DNA of 64,000 nucleotides from Biscogniauxia marginata (GCA_022695795.1 MU404134.1:62001-126000); one strand, 5' to 3'. Counted from the stretch's first letter, positions 46,637 through 59,861 are shown. Notes: generated by a model not told the origin, from the letters alone. Numbers and translations are program-made.

Positions 46637-49007
46637 GTTGATGATATTCGTGGCGGTCCTCGATGGCGTCTAGAGACTGTATGGGCCGTTATTTCGATAT
46701 TATCTTCACTAAATTCTGTTGTAATATGTGACCAAATGTACTGGAGGCAGAAGAGGAGGATATTAATAAGGCACACACCCCTATAAGAGACTACGGACAT
46801 CACGGACAAACTAACGACGCAAGGCTCGTGTATGATAATATCCCGGCTTGTCTCTCCTACTACCAGCAGGGTAGCCATAGCCGCATGCTTCCGCAGTTAC
46901 ACGCTGAAATAACCAATCAGAGCCCCAACCGATGCTCGTCAGCAGAATACGTATGGTTATTCTGCTTAAGGGGGGAAGCAGAAGGGTAATTATTGCCGGG
47001 CCAGAAACGGCAGTCCCCGACATTGGTGTGAATACTTATTCCCACAAACTCCTCATGACTGAGCTGAACACGCTATCATCTTATCTTATGTCATCTCTCT
47101 CGCGGCGCAGATACACCACGGGATACACATTAGTGGAGGACTAGTCAGGATATCAATATAGTGTTAGCCCTAGTAGTTAAAACTAACAGAAACTAGTTTG
47201 TATTCACTGAATTTAGTTCTGGAGCGTTAGAGGTATGGGTTTGAAGCCATGATAAACATCTTGCACGACCAAGATACCGGGCTATTTTACATACGATTAC
47301 TATGCTCACAAATCTACCCACCCCTGCTACAACAGCAAGTTCTTCGGGATAACAGGTGCATATATAAACACGCCGATTACTTTTACCTGCACACCATAAA
47401 ACGTAGACTCATGATTCGACATGAACGTTGTTGTGTAATACAGGCCGTGATAGAGACCGTTACTACGGCTCTGTAGCTGGAAACCCCGTCTCTATTGGCT
47501 ATACCTGCTGCAATGTACGTCATCTGACACACACTTTAACAGGCCGCCTCCACAGCGGACACGATCTCTCGACCTGTTATAATCGTCAGAAATGACTCTA
47601 TCCCCTTCAATTAATTTATATGTGCCCCTCCGTCAGCACTTATTAGTCTAGTAGATTTCCGCATTTGTCACTTGTCAGTATCTACTTAAAACCGATTAAG
47701 GGGGGAGGGGGCCTGTACAGCATTCAGGGGTAATTATTTTGCAGTTTCGGCTGGGCTTTCAACTTTTCTTTATGATTTTTATAGTCGCACTGCCGATACT
47801 TTTTCGTGAGGATTAGGTTTTGCTTCAAAAAGGATATCATAGACTCACACCACAGGTCTCAAAGATCTCCGGATCTAGCAGACCATTAATATAGTATAAA
47901 CAGATGTTGTGGAGTTGGCTATCTCGCAACGGCCCGTTACATTCAAAATATCAGTAGTGTTAGAATATGGGGTGAAGCCTAATTACGATCACGATCCAAT
48001 AGGCCTCTGACATTTAGGTCTACATACATATAGATATTCAGCCATCCACTCTATCTCACTTTTGGCTGCAGTAATATATTTGGGTTGTTCCTCAACCTTT
48101 TTTTTAGTCCATTTCTTAATCCCAGTTTGTTAACCGTGATTGAGGCATCCGCTGTGAGGAAGGAACCATGGTAAAACGCGCGTTTGAAACCTTCTAAGGC
48201 CCTGGCATTGTACCTGGCTAATTGTGAATTCTCAATGCTGTGGCTCCAGCGTGAGCGTCATTTTCGATTCGACCTTGGGGAGTTCGTGTAACATGCTAAG
48301 ATGAAGATTTAATTATCACTAGGTAATTTCACAGGGATTGAGTTAACTGTTGGTCATTACACATCACCTAACTATCGTACTACATACAAGACACTTGTTC
48401 ATCTGTATATCCCCCTATAATGCCAGCTTGAAGTTACTTGCATGTAGGATACGGCCTCGGGATTTAATCTTGGAGCTACAATGCATATATATAAGGATAT
48501 ACTTCACCCGACGTGCATTGAGGAGCTATCGCCAAAGACCACGGGTGGTGTTGGGTTATTTGCGTAAAGATTAAAGCTCGTTGCCCTGCAATGCTGTGCC
48601 TATAGGAAGTCCCCCGTGACGCCTCAACTGTCTGTTGGTTGATACGTCAGCACGGGGAATTGGTTCGTTAGCAAATTGTGACATGTGATATATGCTGTTG
48701 GACCATGGATGAGGTGCCTAATTTTTAAGCACTATTGCTAGGAGACCCCACCAGCGTTGATGCATTGCGACAGACCTTCTACTGTATGTGAAGTGAGAAG
48801 TGAGGTCTTGTATAGATCCCCTCCCATTCGGACCCTAGACTGCTGTACAATATTGCGTATGCTTAGAATGCTACACGAAACTGGCATGGGATTGTATGCC
48901 TACTTAATATCAGTTAAGAGCCCGTGATCTTAATTCCATTCAGACTTGCCGTTTCACCCAGCAAACTTTCTTCTTTGCATAGGAGTCGATATTAACGAAT
49001 TCTCAAT
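46637..49007. other. Intergenic, no supported gene
   Basis: 2.4 kb between the acyltransferase and SAT4-like genes, which diverge, so both promoters lie here. Only short frames with no recognisable domain were seen. Composition is normal for the window. Confidence 0.5.
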
Positions 49008-50310
49008 ATGGCCTCGACTTCGCAAGCTGACCCGAATACCCCCCAACTCTCCCCTGCGGAGATGGGGGCGATGCTTTCTGCTGCAGCCTACGCCCAGCCT
49101 CCAATCAAACCCCAAGGCTTAGCGATGGTACTTGTTGTCATCATTACGGTCCAAGCTACCATTGCTACTATAGTAGTTGGACTAAGAGTATATGCTCGGT
49201 TATGGGTTGGCAGACAATCAAAGACTTGGGGGTGGGAGGACGTATTTGCTATACTCGGTTATGTAAGTTAACCAGGTATTTCCTGTTGGTAGCGTCCCTA
49301 TGTCTCACCACGGGCATTTAGACTAACTCATGAGCAACCTTTTGGTGCATTATTATTAGATTGCTTTTTTGTCCAGTTCCATATTCGCCATACACGCTGC
49401 CTACTACGGATTAGGCACTCAGGATATTAGACTAAATGACTATCTTAAGGTTAGATGTACTGAATATCTGCTATACTCTCAGGTTTTATACGGATTTTCG
49501 ATGCCGTTCATCAAGGCCTCGGTGGTGTTCACACTTTTACGCGTGACTCGGGAAGTACTATACCGCTGGTTGCTCTACGGCATGCTGTTCGTGGCCAGCG
49601 TCATGGCTCTGGTGGGCATCCTCGCCTCGCTTCTCTACTGCCGGCCGACCTCGGCGTATTGGAATCCCCTGCTTGGCAAGTGTGGCGATTTCATGGTCGT
49701 CGTCAACATTGGTTATGCTTGGACCGCCGTGGGGATTATCACCGATTGGATGTGTGCTATTCTACCCTATTTTGTAGTGAGAAAGCTCCAGATGGCACGG
49801 CGAACCAAGATTGTCGTCATGGGAATTCTAGGTCTCGGCGCCCTAGCGAGTACGGCTACCGTTGTCCGCGCCCCGTATCTGCAGTACTACCTCGCTCAAT
49901 CCGACCAACTCTGTAAGTTTCCATTTCCGCGGGTTTACACCATTTCGAAGCTCATAACAATATCTCTAGATTGGAACGGTCATATTATTCTCTGGTGCCT
50001 TCTTGAGAGTGGAATCGGTCTCACCGCTGCGTGCCTTCCTGCTCTCCGTCTGCTTGCCCGTCAGTACCTTCAATCTCGAGATGGTTCCAATGCCCAGAGT
50101 AAAGGATATGCTTATGGGGGCAGCCGAGATCAAAATCTACGAAATCACGACTTGGCCATGGACAACCTGTCGCGCAACGGAAAAGCTACTGTCACCGTGG
50201 GCAAATGGGAAAGGCTAGACGACGAGAACTCGAGCACAAAACACATCATCCAACAAACATCGGTATCTGTGGAAACAGAAATCCTGCGAAACCTCAAACA
50301 GCATAACTAG
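49008..50310 (+). CDS. SAT4/Pth11-like seven-helix membrane protein (fungal rhodopsin-like domain), 382 aa, three exons
   Basis: Exons: 49008-49262, 49360-49912, 49970-50310. The first acceptor (TTATTATTAG, 49359) was chosen because it continues the frame as GYIAFLSSSIF. The second junction rebuilds QLYWNGHI. Seven hydrophobic segments follow family order: GLAMVLVVIITVQATIATIV, the WGWEDVFAILGY helix, YSQVLYGFSMPFIKASVVF, YGMLFVASVMALVGILASLL, NIGYAWTAVGIITDWMCAIL, VVMGILGLGALASTATVV, and HIILWCLLESGIGLTAACL. The loops carry the family signatures RPTSAYWNPLLGKC and LPYFVVRKLQM. The C-terminal tail is cytosolic, polar and Ser/Asn-rich. Relatives include Pth11-type receptors and SAT4 of the satratoxin cluster. 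Its role here may be signal reception or be tied to the neighbouring metabolite genes. Confidence 0.85.
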
Positions 50311-53300
50311 GGCCTGAGTGGGAATCGCGTGAAGGTTGATATCCGCATGACACTCAAGATCAAGATGTTTCTCGGGTGATAGAAGTAGGCAGAAAGACAG
50401 ATAGTTGGCCAATGTAATGAAAATGGAATGAGGAGGAAGAACCTGATAAAAGGGGCGGGGAACACCCATGCTGTATTACTAAATATTCTATGTACGATGC
50501 TTAATTACTTTCGTAACCTAGATTTGAATTCAACTCCGGCAACTCTATCGGTGACAATACCCTCCTTCTCATTTTTTCTTCCTTCGAAGATCAGAGCAGG
50601 GCTTTGAGAAGTACGTTGATATCACTTAAATTTGAATGTTGCTAGAAATAAAAAGTTCAATAGTGTGTGCTGAGGGATTTCTCAAGATTGTCTACCTTCC
50701 CATCCGGCTCAGTGTCATGAGTTTTACCGTGTTGATTTTCAGAAAAATATGTTGTGCGCCTTGGCTTAGTGAGGCTTATATTTCAACATACCGCAGCAGT
50801 ACACATTGCCTGTTCCGAACTAGAACTATCCCGGGCTTTCCCGGAAAACTAGTGTTCAGCAAGCTACAAGCGAACTCGCAACACGATTATATAAAAATAT
50901 CGAGCGTTGACTCTACGAATAGCTTGTGGCAGTCTTGAAACTGACGGTTATGGACACTCTACCTATAAATAATACTCTTAGCCCCGAGTATTGTTTTCAA
51001 GACAGCTTCAGCTTAGCAAGAGACTTACCATATGACAAGAACTTCCACTTGATGATACACTTTGATATTATAAATGTAGCAACGAGAAGTATGCAAACCC
51101 TTATACGGTCATCCTTCGTATGTGAAGCATATGGGGATATAAAGAAACCGGGATCACGGCACGTATTGGTCTCGGCCTATCGTTCGTCCGATCACAGTGG
51201 TCATTTCACCGAGCTACGTGGAAAATGGTCAAGTCAAAGGCACTGTTATATCTAGCTGTCATACGATACGGCCATCAGGAAAAAAACATCCTTCTGGCTA
51301 TAGGTGCGTGAGAATGCATCAAACTAGGGAGCCAAGAAGCTCCACATCAACCGATCAAGCATCTTGCCAACCATGGAAAAGTTGATTGCGTAGATAGTAT
51401 ATAAGGTAGTAGTGTGTTAGGTACCTACATAGATAGAATTACCCCGAAAATAATGTTAGTTCCCGCTGTGGGTTAGTTATTACAAGTAATAAGTATACAG
51501 ACATATTTTCCTTATGATCTTTCAAAGTCATAATACAATTTTTGTGTAACTATTTTGCATATAACAACTAAAAAAACAGAAGCTTGATAAGAAACATTTC
51601 GTATCGAGACTTGGATTAATACCTAAGGTACTTTTCGAGGTACGGTGGAGAGAACCGGCGAGGTAACTCGGCGCGGGATGGGGACGCTAACACTATTTCA
51701 GGGGGTGAGGTTGTAGAAGGTATCTTATCAGGCCAAATCTGAAACACTACACCTTGAGAGGATTCACCCTGCCAGATTTTCCTGCCCACGGCTAGCGCGA
51801 CGGAGACTTCTGCCTAGGTAGGTACTTTGGCAGCGTGCCCTTGCATGTTCCACAGAAAGGGAAGACCGGTACGGAATTCCGACGTGGATAATCCTTTCAA
51901 GACAGAAGCTTGGCACTATGAAAATCATACACGGTCCCTGTACTGAAGAATTTTACGTGGTTGGTGGCGTTTACAAAAACAAAAAGAAGAAAAGGCACCA
52001 TGGACTATAAAAGGACCCCCACAAAGTCACAACTTATTTAAGATACCGCCAGATCGTAATGTTAGTGTAGCATTCACGGGTCGATTGTCGTGCATTTTTG
52101 ACACAGAATTTGGCGACTCTGTCATAATAAGGTACCTAGAAATAGAGTAACATAGGGATCCTCGGATGTCGATAGTGTATACGTGGTTCTTGGTAATTCT
52201 GAACATGGACGAATTTGGGTCAGATTGTGCCCTTCCGTGATCCGAAATACGTGAGATTAGTCTGAGCCTCGAGAACATCTCCATAGAGGCCCGAGCTCAG
52301 CAGTCGCTATACCAGTGGAGGAGATGATCACCAAGCAAGGGTTGCTTACCTTGGTACAGTACTCTTCATATCCCTGCACTTCAGCAATAAATATCCGTTT
52401 TCCAGACGTCTCAGTTCCATGGCACACAAGAAAAACCCCCCCCCCCCCCGAAAAAACAGCCAACTTTCTGGCATACGTTGCGCATGTCTGCCATCCGTTT
52501 CCAAGTCAGAAAGCTCAGTGAAGGACCCCCCTCCGACCCGGAAGATCCTCTGCGCATTGAGGAGCGTATGTAGTGTACACCAGGTAGGTAGTGTCAAAAA
52601 TGACTTAAATATACGATGAACCTGCAAGCGTACTAACGATTGGTGATTAGGGAACCTATACCTACCTATATCGCTCTGGTTTAATCATTGTTTCTCCGTA
52701 GATTTTATTTATTTTTCGTCTTGGGACCTTCGTTAATATAATCGGCCTACTTTCTACTAGTGGTATCTTTGGGAATGCCGTGCTATGAGATTATGAAGTG
52801 CCTGTCCCAGCATCTGCCCTAATTCAGAGACCGGATAATCTGTTTATCATTTTCCTGGTCGGTGGTACTCCTTGTACTCATTGTACGGGTGCAATCTAAA
52901 TAGAGTTAATAGAAATGGAGAACAGGGTTCACTTGGCATATGCCCCCTCCACTTCAACCCCTGATACAATGTCGACAGATCACATTACGCTCCCCACAGA
53001 GAAAGATGATATAATATCGAGACAAGGTATTCATACGAAGACTATCAGTGTGTACTACGCAGTCACATTACTTGTCCGGAAGCTTCACCGAGCTCGTTCA
53101 AACATCGCACACTTCGCACATCATAGCGCCCGTAGACCTCCACGTCAATGTGCTTGGACAGGTAGCTTATATCTAGTGTACATGCCCCCTAAACTACTAG
53201 GTAGGTAGGAGGAGTTGCCGTCTTGTACGAGCACAGCACTTATCGCATGGGTGCCTGGGCTGTGCCCTATTACGCTACACTAGAGTCGCTAGGCAGCCAG

Positions 53301-54692
53301 GTCATCTTCCTAGTTCGTTCAAGAACGCTTACAGTCCGACTTGATAGCCTTGAAAAAGCTCGATCGAAACATTGTATGTGATAAGTACTAAGTTTGGGCG
53401 GATTCTGCTTTTCTTAACAGGTTTCAATGTTCTTCCGTTCTTCTCCCAGCACAGAGCTATTGTCACCAATCAAAGGATGTATCTGATTGTGGAGACTACT
53501 GTAGTTTCACTTTCATTTCAAAATTTGTGAGTGTTAGTATATTTGATAGTGGAGCTAAGTTTGGAAACTGATAGCCTTAGTCGTGAAACTAAAACGTTAA
53601 GCAGATGAGCTCGGGTCCTATTCGTGCTACCGGTCAGCAACATTGGACGGTACTGATGGACGAGGTCGATGAGCGACGGTGATAATGATAGAAAATAAAA
53701 GTCTCCGTCGTCTCCTAAAACTAACTACCTACGTCCGTACACAGTACATAGTTAGGTAAGTGTATAGTGGCACGGATCATCAACCGGTAGGTACTAATTA
53801 ATTTACAAACTTCCTATCCGATTAGTCTTTAAACGAGGGGCCTCATGACAAATGTGCTCAGACTCGGCCTACCTGTCTAGTTTAAGAATCTAAAGTCAAA
53901 TCCTGGGAGCATAGGATTCTAATCTCTTGATATACACTAACGACTACTCGGCATGAGCTCACACGATGCCGCCCAGAATCGCCAAGAGGAAGAGAGAATA
54001 ATATTAATATTAATATTAATATTAATAATAACTAATAATTGATGGCGAGTATATTCCGTATAACAACGTTTAAGACTTTCGCTGCTAAGCCATCTTCCCC
54101 AGAGAGGCCCCCCACGGATTCGCCCCAGACGTATGTATAGGCCTGACTACCTCCTAAGACACTGCAGAGAATGCCTAGAAAATCCGCACCGCATTGGTAC
54201 ATTAGTATACTCGTTCCTGACGTAATCGGTATGCTAGCCATAATATCAGTGGGAGGAGGAGCCCGATGGGTTCTTAAAACCTAGGTATGCACGTACCTAC
54301 CTAGATAAGTTGGATTGGTATCGTCTGTCCTCAGGTTATCGAGTCCCGACACCCAGGCTTGCTCCCCTGCCAGCACCGGGAAGAAAATCGATACCCAATT
54401 GCAATGGGCATGTTGCTTTCCTTTTGTGGCATGGACTGACCCTTAAGGGTCAACTACCTATGATACCAAGATGAGTCGGATCTCGCTACCAGCGTCTTGG
54501 AAACAGATTTTTCGAATGCATACATGGGAGAATTAGTGGTAAAGAGCAATGACGTCGGTTAATAACTCCTCCTTCGTCAAGTTGCGAACGACATTTAAAT
54601 ATAAATGACTTATGGTCGTAGCACCTGCCTTCCTCTACGAAAGCATACCGAACATGATGTCTCACACCTCGTGATGTGCACCGTCCTGCAAC
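50311..54692. other. Long intergenic region without supported gene
   Basis: 4.4 kb. Short frames only. Visible structure: a 14-C homopolymer near 52437-52450, AGGT/ACCT motifs (51417-51432, 51811-51824, 53200-53213, 54293-54304), and an AAT microsatellite at about 53998-54035. Open stretches at 52.9-53.4 kb can be conceptually spliced in several ways, but none yields a recognised domain. Confidence 0.45.
53998..54035. repeat. AAT/ATT microsatellite
   Basis: A run of AATATT/AAT units directly downstream of the AAGAGGAAGAGAG purine stretch. No coding association. Confidence 0.8.
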
Positions 54693-56021
54693 ATGTCTCA
54701 GAAGATCCAGATCCCAGATTTCGAAGCCAACTGGATGTGGCATCGTCGCATGAACCCCCACGTGAATGAAATAAGACAGAAATGCCTCGAGTGGGCAGCG
54801 AGCTTCGGGGCTTTCACACCAGAGGCGCAGAAGGCGTTCGACAAGTGCGACTTTGGTAAGCACGCATGGTTACTAACCGGTTTACGGAAGTCTTGCTAAC
54901 TGCTATATTCAAGCTCTCCTAGCCGGCCTTTCGTATCCGTGGTTAACAAGGGGTAGGCCATCTCGCCTCTAACAATATCTGCACTACACTAGAATGAACC
55001 AGGCTGACCCAAATCCACGAGGCAGATCAGCTCAGAGCCGGCTGTGAGCTCATGAATGTTTTCTTCGTTTTTGACGAGCACTCTGACAAGTGCGAATCGG
55101 CCGAGGTGTGGGAACAAGTCGATATCCTCATGGACGCTCTACAGAATCCGGAGAAGCCTCGTCCGGAGAAGGAATGGATTGGTGGCGAGATTGCACGGCA
55201 GTAGGACGTCCGACGCCCTGTTTTAGACTAGAAGTGCTCACTAGCTATAATAGGTTCTGGGACCATACGATTAGGCATTCGACGAAGACTTTCCAGAGAC
55301 GCTTCCTTAAAACCTGGGAGGAATTCCTCCACGGCACCGCGCAGCAAGCAGAGGATCGAGGTCGGTCATATATCCGCGATTTCAACAGCTATATAGAAGT
55401 TCGTAGGCGGACCGTGGGCACCTTGCCGTCTTTTCGTATCCTAGAGATGGCTATGAATATACCAGACGACATCATGGAACACGCAATCATCCAGGAGTTA
55501 GAGCTGCTCGCAACCGACCTCACGATATTCACCAACGTAAGCAATTATCTCGTATCATCACGACATACCTAAGCTCTGCAGTAACTTATTATTTACAGGA
55601 TATCCTATCGTACAACAAAGAACAGGCTTGTGGGGATGATGAGCACAACCTAGTAACAATTGCGATGTATGAGCGAAATCTCGACGTCCAAGGTGCAATC
55701 GACTGGATTGCAAAGCTCCACACTAAAATGGTAAAAAGATTCAACCAGTTATATCAAGTAATTCCCCGCTGGGGTGGTCCTGTCGACCTGGACGTCCAGT
55801 CCTACATGAACGGAGTAGCTCATTTCACCATCGGGAACGTCCACTGGAGTTATGAGAGTGAAAGATATTTTGGGAAGCGGGGGCTGGAGATAAAAAAGAC
55901 TAGAGAAATGCACCTTCTGCCAAAGCAAGTGAATGGGGAAATTGGTCCCGTCATGATAGACGATAGAATTCTAAACGGCCACACGGGTCTGGCCGGTCAA
56001 GAAAAGGTGCCCTCAGAATAA
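54693..56021 (+). CDS. Class I terpene synthase (sesquiterpene-synthase-like), 360 aa, five exons
   Basis: Exons: 54693-54855, 54914-54952 (39-nt micro-exon), 55026-55200, 55254-55536, 55599-56021. Joining gives a typical-length fungal/bacterial-type terpene cyclase. The aspartate-rich metal site is DEHSD (Asp84-Asp88, in [11 protein letters not shown]), a DExxD variant of DDxxD. The NSE triad is intact as NDILSYNKE (Asn220, Ser224, Glu228). The RY pair near the C-terminus is [10 protein letters not shown]. These residues bind three Mg2+ ions and the diphosphate of farnesyl (or a related) diphosphate, which the enzyme should cyclise. The product cannot be predicted. Intron 2 is chosen because it yields [13 protein letters not shown]; nearer acceptors give stops. 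Neighbours include an O-acyltransferase and a SAT4-like membrane protein, suggesting a small cluster; no P450 is seen in the window. Confidence 0.9.
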
Positions 56022-58237
56022 AGTTCACATCCGAGTTGACGATGGATGACACGGGCTGGGATTAAACAATGTATCATACATGCCGTAGATTTGTGCGCTG
56101 ATCTGCTTTCGAGTCGCTAGGCTCATTGTACTATAACTCCAGATCTTCTGAATTACTCGCTCAACATCTAGAAGGAGGTCACTTTGGCCAATTACAGCCT
56201 TTCTTTTCTAGATTCAACACAAATTTTGCTTGGTAATATCGATAGAAGACGTGCTAGTAGTTTACATCGGTAGAAGAAGAAAAAAGAGAGAGGAGTGAAG
56301 TCGTAATATTGTTGAAATATGGGGCTATACGACCCTTGCCACCTGTATCTACATATATATAGGAGTGATTCGTCCTCCTATCTAGACTGACCTTGAACTA
56401 ATACACTTGATCCTATCCTCACATCTTCGTCTCATCTCAGCAAATATGTGTTGATCTAGGAAAAAAATGTTCTATGCACCTTAGCATATTGAGCTATGTC
56501 TCTATAATATAAGGTGTGAATAGACGAATAATATTGGAGGTCCCATATTATCCTACTGTTAAAACTAAATAGAGTGAGATTGAACATAGCTAACCCAGGG
56601 GATTCGGAAAAGGTCGACATCCGAAAGAAACTCGACTAGACCCTCCATCATTCCAAGATTCGATGGCGTTCATACATATCTCTGTCAAGTCCGTAGGACA
56701 CATGTAATTTCCCTATTAGGACGGGAAAGGATGTTCACGATGGTGATGGCGCTCAAGACACTAACTAGTTCGTATAGATTCAAAGGACCCTCCCACGTAT
56801 GATGCTGAAAAGAGAAGATCGAGCTTGCTAAATTTCATTTTAAATTATATTAAACGATTTATATAAAATACTTTTACATTATAGGCAAGGCATATATCTC
56901 TTTATAGTTATTGTTTGAGTTTATAATAAAGATGCATGTGTATCTATTCCTTCATTCTACATTTGCCCCTTACTATGTGTTACGTTGAAATCCGAGAGAG
57001 CGGCCTAGCCGTAACGCCTTCTACAGAGTGTTCCTAGGTCACACGCTTAATATATATGTCGAGGGGAGGACGTTACTTCACAAAGCATGTTGTTAAAATA
57101 TCTCACCTCGCCTCCAACTTGCTTCGTTTCTTTCTCTCCCTTCGATAGCTTTACCCCGACTAAATATACCCCGAAGGAAAGACACATATGTATAATATAA
57201 GCTCTTATGTCGTAGATACTATTCATGCCCAAACTTGGACGCACCCGATCTGAACGTACCGATAATTTCTACTGGCGAGGTGCGACTGAAAGTTTTTCAC
57301 TTCCACAAGCAACCAGGTTGAAGGTTGAGTATGTCACATATCGCTCATTATAATATATGTACGGCCCTGCTCTCCTCCGTGCTAATTCTAGGCAAGCCCG
57401 ATGCACAGCGACATTTAATGATGATTGTTTGAGAGATCAAGCACTGACTGTAAGAAGCCAAGTTTCAATTACCGCTCATTTCTTTGCCTAAGAGAGTCTC
57501 GACGGATTCCCGGAATTATTATTACTCAGTGCCCTACGCAAAGCAATAAGGGTGATAGGGTGCGATATATTCATTGTGCAATATGTTAATAATTGATATC
57601 TATATCTGCTTAATGTCGTGTAATTTATACCGCGCCTCCTCTCGTGACTTTGAGTTGATACATTTCAAGCAGGCTGATTGTAGATGGCCTTTCCCAACCT
57701 CACTAATCTCGATGATTGCGTAATTACCATTGTTTGACTTAGATGTTTGCAGTCATACATAGGAGAAGGAATAAATGACATGTTATGAAACCCAGCAGCA
57801 TGGGAAATATGCACTAAATAAATTACATTCCATTTATTTAGAAAATCCGGGAAAGTGGACAGGATAGTTCGTCCCCGATAGGCTAACTTAACTCTTGTTT
57901 GTAGACCGACGTGGAAGAGCAAACAGCTACAAGCTGAGAACAAATAAATGACGCATGTGTAAGGCGTTTCGAGTTCTCTAAAGGTGCACCTTGCATTTTT
58001 GCGTCTGGAAATGGGAAGTAATTTCATTGTACCGGATTCCTTGGGCACCCACGGCAACGGCCGCAGCAACGATGATAGCAACATCTGCTAGGGGAGATGG
58101 GTGAAATCGGATGATTGCTCGCTCGGTCCTTCTTACTTTCTCATCGGCCATTTTCAAGGAGAACACAAGCTCAGCAGTAATACTGCTACAAACCTGGTTT
58201 TTTTTTTCTTTCCTTTTCTTTTCCTTTTGCTGCTGTC
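56022..58237. other. Intergenic, no supported gene
   Basis: 2.2 kb, moderately AT-rich in places (56820-56900). Two minus-strand frames at 57.0-58.2 kb have no recognisable domain. Just before 58238 a strong CT-rich tract (TTTTTTTCTTTCC, CTTTTCC) is the probable promoter/leader of the RBR gene. Confidence 0.5.
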
Positions 58238-59245
58238 ATGCCTGGGCTGATAGGTAATCGGGGAACAAACGGCGCCCCTGAAAAACTAGACTGTGCTCTC
58301 TGCATGGATAAGGCCATCAAAGATGATACCACGACCGCTATTCTAACTTGCAGTAGTAGCTGTGTCTATCACGAAGAGTGCCTCAAGGCTGTCTTTCACC
58401 ACGCTGCAGCGTCTGAACTTTACTTCCCCGCAAGATGCAACTGCAAGATCGTGATCGATTTAACCCGAGCGGTAGAGTTGCTCCTAGGCGACGACCTGAC
58501 GCAGGAATATAATGACAAGCAATGGGAGTACCTCGGTCCGGGTCGTCTTTACTGCTGGGGAAACGACTGCTGGGCGTTTATTCCTCCAAGTGCGAGGTTG
58601 GACGGGTATGGTCAATGTGTGGCCGATGACTGTGGCAAGAAAACCTGTGTCATATGTGGGAAAGCGATGCACAACGACGACTGTGTGGAAGAACCTAGTG
58701 AGAAGGCATTCACAGAACTCTGCGAGAGGGAGGGCTGGCAGGGATGCAGACACTGCGGCCGGATGGTCGAACATATGCAAGGCTGCAACGACATAGAGTA
58801 AGTACGTGCGAACCCCGGTGTCTTGTATTATGGCATTTTCTCTCCATGAAATAACCAACCGGGCCCGGCTAGGTGCGTCTGCGGCTTCAAGTTCTGCTAT
58901 GTGTGTGGGAAGCCAAGCGGGGATTGCGGCTGCAGGCTACTCCCAAGAGATGTGATCAGCAGGGAACAGGCTTTAAATGACGCGAGGTTAAGCCAATCTA
59001 GAGGCAAGGCCGACAGACACAGAGCGAGCAAGCAGTTAGTCGATGCGGCCTCTTGTGATCATTCCGGGACGTTTAAGGGGCTTCAGGGGACGACTCGATG
59101 CGAAGGATGCAACAGTCTATCGAACGATACTTATCAGTGCAGGAGTTGCAGCAAGATAGCATGCTACGATTGCTTTAGAAGCAGACCGCATCGCCGAGAG
59201 CAGGCTCGGAACGACGCCGAAGCGCTGCGTGTCGTAGGCCAGTGA
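58238..59245 (+). CDS. RBR-type (RING-IBR-RING2) E3 ubiquitin ligase-like protein, 310 aa, two exons
   Basis: Exons 58238-58797 and 58873-59245. The junction rebuilds NDIECVCGFKFC in RING2. RING1: Cys19-x2-Cys22, Cys38/Cys42, YHEEC (His45, Cys48), CNC (67-69). IBR: Cys106-x4-Cys111, Cys127-x4-Cys132, Cys137-x2-Cys140, His145-x3-Cys149, a complete C6HC set. RING2: Cys170-x2-Cys173, GC at 182-183 (Cys183 in the place of the catalytic thioester Cys), CVC, FCYVC. The C-terminus adds a second Cys cluster (CEGCN, YQCRSCSKIACYDC). RBR ligases pass ubiquitin from E2 to the substrate via the RING2 Cys. The protein is small and has no other domain. The substrate is unknown. Confidence 0.85.
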
Positions 59246-59861
59246 AGGAAAGAAAAATGTTTATCATCTTAGACGGGATGGACTTCAGGAGGTCTTTCTA
59301 TTCCACTCCATCCCTTCTATGTAAGTTAAGTACCTAAGTACAAGTACCTGCTGCCTATGTAGGTACATAGGTACCTACTGAAATATAGGTAATTCCATAC
59401 ATGCAGGTTAGGTGAATGTATATAGGGAGTGCAGGTGCGCTCCGCACATTAGGTACATACAACAAGGTACCCGTAGACAATGTAAGGCAATCTTAGGTAG
59501 GGCTAGCAAGCGGGTCTATGCACTAAAAGGTCTGAGACTAACTACCTAGGTAGGTGTGTATTTCTGCGACTATTTCTTAGTGCGGTGCACCTACCTAGAA
59601 CATAGGTACTAACTTTAGGTCTTATAAATAACTTACGGAAGGGCCCGAGCTCCTCTTTAACTACACTGGGTAAGCTCGATTCGATTCCCTTCCTCCCATT
59701 GGATTAATCTGACTGCTGCCGGAGCTCCAACGGAAAAAAATATGTCATCATCTATAAATCATCTCTAGATGCTCTCATCTTGAATTTGAACTTGGAACGA
59801 CTTCAGCAGCAGCATCTGTCTACCTGCCCGCCTAGAAAGAGCTCAGCCAGGTATATCCGCC
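59246..59861. repeat. Intergenic tract dense in AGGT/ACCT palindromes
   Basis: Between about 59320 and 59630 the motif TAGGTAC/GTACCTA recurs in both orientations (e.g. GTAGGTACATAGGTACCTA and CTACCTAGGTAGGT). The same motif is scattered at 1576, 20545, 51417, 53200 and 54293. It lies upstream of the stomatin-like gene. Nature unknown. Confidence 0.55.

Noticed and set aside
52915..53400. Open stretches in several frames with a potential intron at 53161
   Set aside because: Different splice choices give different peptides, none with a known domain. Probably non-coding or a relic.
54486..54863. 125-codon minus-strand frame over the start of the terpene synthase
   Set aside because: Antisense shadow of exon 1 and its promoter.
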